The translations under genes and the position numbers were made by a program. Shown piece after piece: positions 5,688 through 10,453 of a DNA stretch of 10,453 nt. The notes below the pieces were generated by a model. That model saw only the letters and a list, made by a program, of their open reading frames with translations. It did no database searches and had not been told where the DNA came from. Each line of letters starts with the position of its first letter. The first letter of the stretch is position 1. This DNA comes from Anaerolineae bacterium (lineage in GTDB: Bacteria; Chloroflexota; Anaerolineae; JAADDB01), in the NCBI GenBank assembly GCA_015486895.1, contig WFQT01000407.1:1-10453 (forward strand), in the 5' to 3' direction.

Positions 5688-6173
5688 ATGAAGTTAGCCA
5701 CGCTATGCTATATCCACCAGCAAGGGCGCACGCTGATGCTGCACCGCGTTAAAAAGGAAGGGGATATCCATGCCAACAAGTGGAATGGCTTGGGTGGCAA
5801 GTTGGAGCCGGGCGAAAGCCCAGAAGAGTGCGTTATCCGCGAAGTAGAAGAGGAAAGCGGCCTGATAGTACATCATCCCCAATTGCGTGGCATGCTTACC
5901 TTTCCCCGCTTTAGTAAAGGAGAAGATTGGTATGTCTTCCTTTTCGAGGTGGCATCATTCAGCGGACAATTGATCGAGTCCCCCGAGGGTGACTTAGCCT
6001 GGATTGAGGACGAACAACTGTATAGCTTAAACCTGTGGCCCGGGGATCGCATTTTCTTGCGTTATCTGCAACAAGGGCACTTCTTCTCCGGCAAGTTTGT
6101 CTACGAAGGAGGTGAGTTGGTAGATTATCAAATCTATGTCTACCCCGAGAATAGCAACCACGAATCACACTAA
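5688..6173 (+). CDS. MTH1/MutT-like Nudix hydrolase (probable oxidised purine NTP diphosphatase)
   Basis: A 161-residue Nudix protein that probably hydrolyses oxidised purine nucleoside triphosphates such as 8-oxo-dGTP to the monophosphate and keeps them out of DNA. The Nudix box is complete: G37-x5-E43-x7-R51-E52-V-x-E55-E56-x-G58-L59, with the metal-binding glutamates E52, E55 and E56. Likeness to human MTH1 (NUDT1) extends beyond the box: KWNGLGGKL (31-39, with N33 of the base pocket), LWPGD (116-120) and the C-terminal GKFVYEGGELVDYQI (135-149). MTH1 reads the base with W117, D119 and D120; here W117 and D120 are kept and residue 119 is Gly. ATG 5688 has GGAGG (5678-5682) five bases upstream; the open frame back to GTG 5613 runs through the terminator-like hairpin and is unlikely to be translated. 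The last four codons and the stop lie inside the repeat at 6159-6185. Confidence 0.88.
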   Translation: MKLATLCYIHQQGRTLMLHRVKKEGDIHANKWNGLGGKLEPGESPEECVIREVEEESGLIVHHPQLRGMLTFPRFSKGEDWYVFLFEVASFSGQLIESPEGDLAWIEDEQLYSLNLWPGDRIFLRYLQQGHFFSGKFVYEGGELVDYQIYVYPENSNHESH

Positions 6174-6185
6174 TTCCACGAATTG
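6159..6185 (+). repeat. Three 9-base CACGAATT-like units over the Nudix stop codon
   Basis: CACGAATCA (6159-6167), CACTAATTC (6168-6176) and CACGAATTG (6177-6185) are three consecutive 9-base units. The first encodes H158-E159-S160, the second encodes H161 and holds the TAA stop (6171-6173), and the third is past the gene. The style matches the CACAGATT and GCGGATT units elsewhere in the window. Confidence 0.45.
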
Positions 6186-6349
6186 AACAGAGACGAAGTC
6201 AATAGGTCCTCGATTATTCTCTTTTTTTCTCTCCCCACCCGTGCCTAATCAATTGCAATCTCGTCTGAATTATTACCGGTCGTTGTTCATTGATGCAATG
6301 TATCTTATGGTTAAATGAGGCGATGTCAATGCTCTGTAAGCGAAAAACC

Positions 6350-6387
6350 TTGAATTTGTCGTTTCTTCCCGCTACAATTATATGTAG
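6350..6387 (+). promoter_or_regulatory. Sigma-70-type promoter of the surface-protein gene
   Basis: TTGAAT (6350-6355), a 17-base spacer and TACAAT (6373-6378) each match consensus at 5 of 6 positions. The predicted start is near 6385, giving a leader of about 50 bases. A dyad CTACA-ATTATA-TGTAG (6372-6387) overlaps the -10 and could be an operator. The rest of the gap 6174-6433 shows only a T/C-rich run at about 6215-6239, without a convincing hairpin before it. Confidence 0.6.
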
Positions 6388-6396
6388 AAGTTTACA

Positions 6397-6430
6397 GGGG
6401 AGGATATTTAGTTAGTACCTGGGGAGGATA
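6397..6430 (+). repeat. Duplicated ribosome-binding-site sequence GGGGAGGATA
   Basis: GGGGAGGATA occurs at 6397-6406 and again at 6421-6430. The second copy is the functional SD, with GGAGG six bases before ATG 6434. The first copy has no ATG/GTG/TTG start at useful spacing and may act as a standby ribosome site or reflect a small local duplication. Confidence 0.45.
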
Positions 6431-6433
6431 GGG

Positions 6434-9400
6434 ATGAAGCGGATTTTGTTCGCATTAGTGATTAGTATGCTTTTATCTTTGGGTGTGAGTTTACCGGCGG
6501 CATTCGCCGGGGATTCTGACAGCCCACTAGAACTTTATTACCAGGCCGGTTCTTGTGCCGACGCAGCAAATGGCGGTTTAGGAATTGTTTCGGGGAGCAC
6601 CGGCCTGTTACAATCGCCAATAGGCACATTGCAGGTAGCTATTCCTTCCGGGGCAACGGTAGAAAAGGCATTCCTTTACTGGGAAGGAAGTGATGACACC
6701 AATGCGCCTTCCGGAGGTGCTCCTTATATCACCTTTAACAACCACCTTGTAACAGGAACGAATATTGGCGGTCCCGCCTTCTGGCAAACTAGTCGTTTTG
6801 CTTACGGTTACAGGGCAGATGTCACCAGCTATGTCTCGCCCTGGCAGAGCAACTACCCCATCAATGTCGTCGGCAACGGCTTCGAGTGGGGTACCGATGG
6901 AGCCGCGTTGGTTGTCGTATATCGACAGGCGACATTGGCTCCAACGGAGGTGGAAGTATGGAATAACTTAGACCTGGCCAAGGGGCATAACGGACCCTCT
7001 TCAGGCCCTGGCTTTCAGCCTATCGTATTCACCTTCGACCCCGCTGCCGTTAGCCGAACTCTATACGTGGAAACATCCGTAGGTGGTGCTACGGCCAACG
7101 ATACGACCAATCTTTACTACAAACTCGGAAGTGGTACACCACCAGACCCGCTGCCCTCTGACATTTACACTGACTATACCGTCAAGCGAACCAATCCTTT
7201 TCAGTCGGCTAACGGTGCTCGGTGGGATACCTACAAAGACCAGGTCGACATCCCTGCTGGCATAAGCTATGTGATTGTACAGCCGGAATCAGTGTCCGAT
7301 GCAGAGCTGGCCTGGGTGGAAGAATCCTTCCAGCTTGAAGCTGCTTGTCCGAAGGTACAAATCCAGAAAACGTTAAGCGAGCCGGCCGATGGAACCGCCA
7401 TTGTAGGTGATACGGTGCAATATACAGTGATCGTGACCAATTTAGGTAACACAAACCTCGTCACCATTCCTATCGCCGACACGTACGATACCAGCTACTT
7501 GAGCTTCGTCTCGGCTACCATCACCCCGGACGACAACACCAATGACGGCACGTTGAATTGGTCCGATTTCGGGAGCGACTTGGCGCCAAATGAATCTACA
7601 TCAGCGGTACTGACATTCACGGCTGCCGCCGGCACCCAGAGCCTGGCGAATCAGCAGACAATTAACCGGGTAACGGTCTCCGGTGCCACAGATCAAAACG
7701 GTAAGGTAGCAGATAGCGACCAAGATGAAGCGCCGGTGGAAATCAGTAATCCTAGCGTGGAAGTAACCAAAACATTGCTCCAGCCAAGCAATAGTGTTGC
7801 CGTGGTAGGCGAAACGGTGCAGTTCCAGATTGTTGTTCATAACACGGGCGATACGACGCTGGACACAGTGCCGCTGGATGATAGCTACTATGCCGATTAT
7901 TTGACTTTTGATTCGGCCACGCCAAGTGTGACAAGCAGCAGTGCTGGCTCGTTGCACTGGGACAATGTGGGACCGATAGCCGCCGGTGCTTCGAAAACGA
8001 TTACGGTCGATTTCACGGCCAAAGCGGTCACGGACAGCCTGGCCGACAAACAGACGAAGAACCGAGCGACAGTGACAGATGCCACAGACGAGAACGGCGA
8101 CCAGGTCAGCGACGGGCCTTCCTCGGCGCCGGTTCGCATCACCGAGCCTGGGGTCAGTGTGGAGAAGAGCCTGAGTCTGCCGAGCGACGGCATCGCCGTG
8201 GTGGGCGAGACGGTGCAGTTCCAGATCGTTGTGGAGAACACGGGGGACACGGCGCTGAACACAGTGCCGTTAGCTGACACGTACAACACCACCTATCTGA
8301 CTTTCGTTTCCGCTTCGCCGACGACAGTCGACAACAACGATGACGGCACGCTGAACTGGAGCAATGTAGGGCCTTTGGCCGTGGGTGCTTCGCAGACCAT
8401 TACGGTCGATTTCACCGCCAAAGCGGTCACGGACAGTTTGAACAATAAGCAGACGGAGAACCAGGCGACGGTGACAAACGCCACGGACGAGAACAACGAC
8501 CAGGTGAGCGACGGTCCTTCCTCGGCGGCAGTACGCATCACGAACCCGTCATATACTATCCAGAAAACACTGACCGATCCCGCGAATGGGGTGGCTGTCG
8601 TTGGCGAACAAGTAACGTATCAGATTGTGATCAAGAATACCGGTGATACCGCTATCGTGCAAATGGCGTTGCGTGATGCTTTCGATACCACCCATTTGGA
8701 CTACGTTTTGGCGTCGAAAGCGCCTGACAGCGTGGATGAAGCGAACGGTCGGCTGGATTGGAACGACCTGATAACGACCATGGGCGGCAACCTGGAGCCG
8801 GGACACACTTTTCTCCTCACGGTGACTTTCACGGCCATGGCGTCCAGCACGCCCAATGCGGTCAGCAATGTGGCCACGGCCAGCAATGTCGTGGACGAGA
8901 ACAGTGATAGCGTGCCGCAAGGACAGGGCGAGGATGACGTTTTGGTCGTGACCTCTCCGGCTCTGCAAGTGACTAAAACTATTATGACGCCGGCAAACGG
9001 TAAAGCATTGGTTGGCGACACTGTGCAATACAAAATTGTCATTGCTAATACCGGCGATACGCGCATCGACGTACTGCCACTGAATGATACCTTCGACGGC
9101 GCGATCTTGCAGTACGTGACGGCAACGGTGGCACCGACCTCCAGCAGCAGCGGCGCCTTGCATTGGGATGATTTGACCACTGCGTTGGGCGATGTGGCGC
9201 CCGGTGATAGTGTCGAGCTGATGGTTACTTTCACGGCCATTGGCAGTACCCACGGTGCCGACAGCGATAACACGGCGGCCACCAACGGTGCGACGGATCA
9301 ATACGGTGACAATGTGCCGGATCATTCTGACACTGCTTCCGTGAAGACCTGGATGCCGGCCAGCATCGGTGACACGGTTTGGCACGACGAAGACCGCGAC

Positions 9401-10357
9401 GGCACGCAAAACGGCAGTGAGGTTGGCATCCACAACGCCACTTTGCGGCTCTATTTAGATGACGGTGATGGCACTTTCGAAGATGGTGGCGACGACGCGA
9501 TCAAAGCGACGGTGACGACCAACAGCAATGCGACGGGCAATTATCTTTTCGGTCACCTTTTCCCCGGCAGCTACTGGGTTGACGTGGATCAATCGACTTT
9601 GCCGGCCGGCATGGTGAAAACCGGCGGCAATGCAGAGCCAGAACTGATCACTGTCATCGAGGGGCAATCCTATCTGGATGCTGACTACGGTTACGATGAC
9701 AATGCTGCCTTGGGTGACTTCGCCTGGGAGGACTCCAACGGCAATGGTGCACAGGACACCGGCGAGACGGGCGGGATCCCCGGCGTTTCCATCACAGTAC
9801 GGGACGCAGCGAGCAACATCGTTGCGACGACGACCACAGACAGCAACGGTTATTACCACGTGATAGGCCTGCCGGCGGGAACTTATGCAACGACTGTCAG
9901 CGACAAAACGGGCTACGTTTTGACCAGCGCGCGCACCATCACGGTGACCCTGGCACCCGCCGAGACCAACAACAATGTGGATTTCGGTTTCATCCGGCCT
10001 ACGGCGGTGCAACTTGCCAGTTTCCGGGCGGAGGCGGCAGCGGAAGCTGTTACCTTGACATGGCAGACCACGGCTGAAGAAAGTGTTGATGGCTTTCAGG
10101 TGTGGCGACGTCAAGTAGGTGAGAAAGGGTGGACCCTGTTGACTACAGAAGCCATCCCGGCTCAAGGTATCGGCGGCAGCGGGGCGCTCTATCGCTACCA
10201 AGACAATGCCGTTTCCTCTGGCACCTTCTATGAGTATCAACTGGCGGCACTGCCCGATGGTACCACCTTCGGGCCGATCCGGGTTCAGGTGCCAGACTTG
10301 TACGACCCCGGCCAGGGTGGCAACATGCTTACGTTTATGCCGATGGTTATGCATTAG
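6434..10357 (+). CDS. Large secreted surface protein: DUF11 repeats, SdrD-B-like and Fn3-like domains
   Basis: A 1307-residue exported, probably cell-surface or extracellular, structural or adhesive protein. Order of parts: signal peptide 1-25 (MKR start, hydrophobic core, cleavage after AFA); an N-terminal beta-rich region 27-305 with motifs AFLYWEG (79-85) and GTDGAALVVVYR (153-164), of a type often found ahead of DUF11 repeats but not named with certainty; five DUF11 repeats starting at about 308, 442, 574, 707 and 844, each opening with a KT/KS-L...VGxxVxYxIVxxNTGDT pattern and ending in an acidic D-E-N-x-D loop; two SdrD-B-like domains (976-1088 and 1091-1186) with Ca-binding-like DEDRDG (985-990) and DSNGNG (1100-1105); an Fn3-like domain (1190-1286, TLTWQTTAEESVDGFQVWRR); and a short tail ending TFMPMVMH. 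There is no LPXTG, PEP-CTERM or C-terminal membrane anchor. GGAGG (6423-6427) lies six bases before the ATG. Its function is inferred from domain style only. Confidence 0.85.
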   Translation: MKRILFALVISMLLSLGVSLPAAFAGDSDSPLELYYQAGSCADAANGGLGIVSGSTGLLQSPIGTLQVAIPSGATVEKAFLYWEGSDDTNAPSGGAPYITFNNHLVTGTNIGGPAFWQTSRFAYGYRADVTSYVSPWQSNYPINVVGNGFEWGTDGAALVVVYRQATLAPTEVEVWNNLDLAKGHNGPSSGPGFQPIVFTFDPAAVSRTLYVETSVGGATANDTTNLYYKLGSGTPPDPLPSDIYTDYTVKRTNPFQSANGARWDTYKDQVDIPAGISYVIVQPESVSDAELAWVEESFQLEAACPKVQIQKTLSEPADGTAIVGDTVQYTVIVTNLGNTNLVTIPIADTYDTSYLSFVSATITPDDNTNDGTLNWSDFGSDLAPNESTSAVLTFTAAAGTQSLANQQTINRVTVSGATDQNGKVADSDQDEAPVEISNPSVEVTKTLLQPSNSVAVVGETVQFQIVVHNTGDTTLDTVPLDDSYYADYLTFDSATPSVTSSSAGSLHWDNVGPIAAGASKTITVDFTAKAVTDSLADKQTKNRATVTDATDENGDQVSDGPSSAPVRITEPGVSVEKSLSLPSDGIAVVGETVQFQIVVENTGDTALNTVPLADTYNTTYLTFVSASPTTVDNNDDGTLNWSNVGPLAVGASQTITVDFTAKAVTDSLNNKQTENQATVTNATDENNDQVSDGPSSAAVRITNPSYTIQKTLTDPANGVAVVGEQVTYQIVIKNTGDTAIVQMALRDAFDTTHLDYVLASKAPDSVDEANGRLDWNDLITTMGGNLEPGHTFLLTVTFTAMASSTPNAVSNVATASNVVDENSDSVPQGQGEDDVLVVTSPALQVTKTIMTPANGKALVGDTVQYKIVIANTGDTRIDVLPLNDTFDGAILQYVTATVAPTSSSSGALHWDDLTTALGDVAPGDSVELMVTFTAIGSTHGADSDNTAATNGATDQYGDNVPDHSDTASVKTWMPASIGDTVWHDEDRDGTQNGSEVGIHNATLRLYLDDGDGTFEDGGDDAIKATVTTNSNATGNYLFGHLFPGSYWVDVDQSTLPAGMVKTGGNAEPELITVIEGQSYLDADYGYDDNAALGDFAWEDSNGNGAQDTGETGGIPGVSITVRDAASNIVATTTTDSNGYYHVIGLPAGTYATTVSDKTGYVLTSARTITVTLAPAETNNNVDFGFIRPTAVQLASFRAEAAAEAVTLTWQTTAEESVDGFQVWRRQVGEKGWTLLTTEAIPAQGIGGSGALYRYQDNAVSSGTFYEYQLAALPDGTTFGPIRVQVPDLYDPGQGGNMLTFMPMVMH
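7355..9346 (+). repeat. Five tandem DUF11-encoding repeats
   Basis: Units begin near 7355, 7757, 8153, 8552 and 8963, spaced 132-137 codons. Units 2 and 3 (7757-8152 and 8153-8551) are by far the closest pair, sharing long stretches also at the nucleotide level, for example the block encoding TITVDFTAKAVTDSL and the one encoding VSDGPSSA. Units 1, 4 and 5 are more diverged. This points to a recent duplication or gene conversion between units 2 and 3. Confidence 0.8.
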
Positions 10358-10384
10358 TTAATGTGGCCAGCTATAGTAATTTTT

Positions 10385-10426
10385 ACAGTCATGGGTGCAA
10401 CAGCCTGTACCCATGACTGTTCTCTT
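10385..10426 (+). terminator. 12-bp hairpin terminator after the surface-protein gene
   Basis: ACAGTCATGGGT (10385-10396) and ACCCATGACTGT (10409-10420) are perfect complements with a 12-base loop, 28 bases after the stop codon. The following TCTCTT is only partly T-rich, so termination may be moderate. On the other strand the stem is followed by A residues, so the + direction is favoured. The remaining bases to 10453 show no recognisable feature. Confidence 0.65.
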
Positions 10427-10453
10427 CGCAGGGGACTAACACCAAATGCTGGG

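Noticed and set aside
8549..10354. Long open frames on the - strand opposite the surface-protein gene (8549-9433 and 9455-10354)
   Set aside because: They lie wholly inside a gene with clear domain repeats and a signal peptide, and their translations are rich in His, Arg and Cys with no recognisable motif. They are codon-bias shadows.
1..10453. CRISPR array, transposase, phage or defence genes
   Set aside because: No spaced identical repeats, no integrase or transposase motifs, and no nuclease/helicase or toxin-antitoxin pair appear in any frame.

Overview
The window reads like a chromosomal segment of a free-living bacterium with moderate GC content. The best phylogenetic guess is Chloroflexota (Anaerolineae/Caldilineae-like). 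That guess rests on the style of the large secreted protein at the right end (signal peptide, five DUF11 repeats, two SdrD-B-like domains, an Fn3-like domain and a short hydrophobic Pro-containing C-terminus, F-M-P-M-V-M-H) and on the non-canonical Mrp. It is inference; no rRNA or other marker is present. There is no tRNA, rRNA, CRISPR array, transposase or phage gene. Every convincing gene is on the + strand.

Layout. 1-265: leader region with small hairpins, a TTGACT box beside an inverted repeat, and a possible 24-codon ORF abutting the next gene. 266-1030: TauE/SafE-type permease. 1052-1176: palindromic intergenic element. 1234-1986: membrane protein with an HExxH motif (M50/site-2-protease-like). 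2052-2606: PduO-type cob(I)alamin adenosyltransferase. 2839-4125: FAD-dependent oxidoreductase (HemY/UDP-galactopyranose-mutase-like fold) behind its own promoter. 4126-4469: 344-base gene-free stretch with a strong promoter and several competing hairpins. 4470-5528: Mrp/NBP35 P-loop ATPase with an N-terminal MIP18 domain. 5688-6173: MTH1-like Nudix hydrolase preceded by a promoter and a terminator-like hairpin that touches its ribosome binding site. 6434-10357: 1307-residue secreted surface protein with a good sigma-70-type promoter and a 12-bp terminator hairpin after it.

The genes do not form one pathway. They look like a housekeeping neighbourhood: anion/sulfur export, membrane proteolysis, B12 cofactor adenosylation, a redox flavoenzyme, Fe-S cluster handling and nucleotide-pool sanitation, followed by a cell-surface protein. 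Most genes are separated by 65-350 bases and several have their own promoter, so this is mostly a row of short transcription units, not a long operon. All CDS starts given here were chosen from Shine-Dalgarno spacing and are shorter than the maximal open frames.

The most interesting material is between the genes: a recurrent intergenic signature of 9-10-base degenerate units (CACAGATT / GCGGATT / CACGAATT) at four places, one of which supplies the last codons and stop of the Nudix gene; mutually exclusive hairpins in the long mrp leader; and the terminator-against-SD arrangement before the Nudix gene. The Mrp protein lacks the CxxC motif expected of a cluster-binding scaffold. I do not see a defence system or other clearly new multi-gene system.
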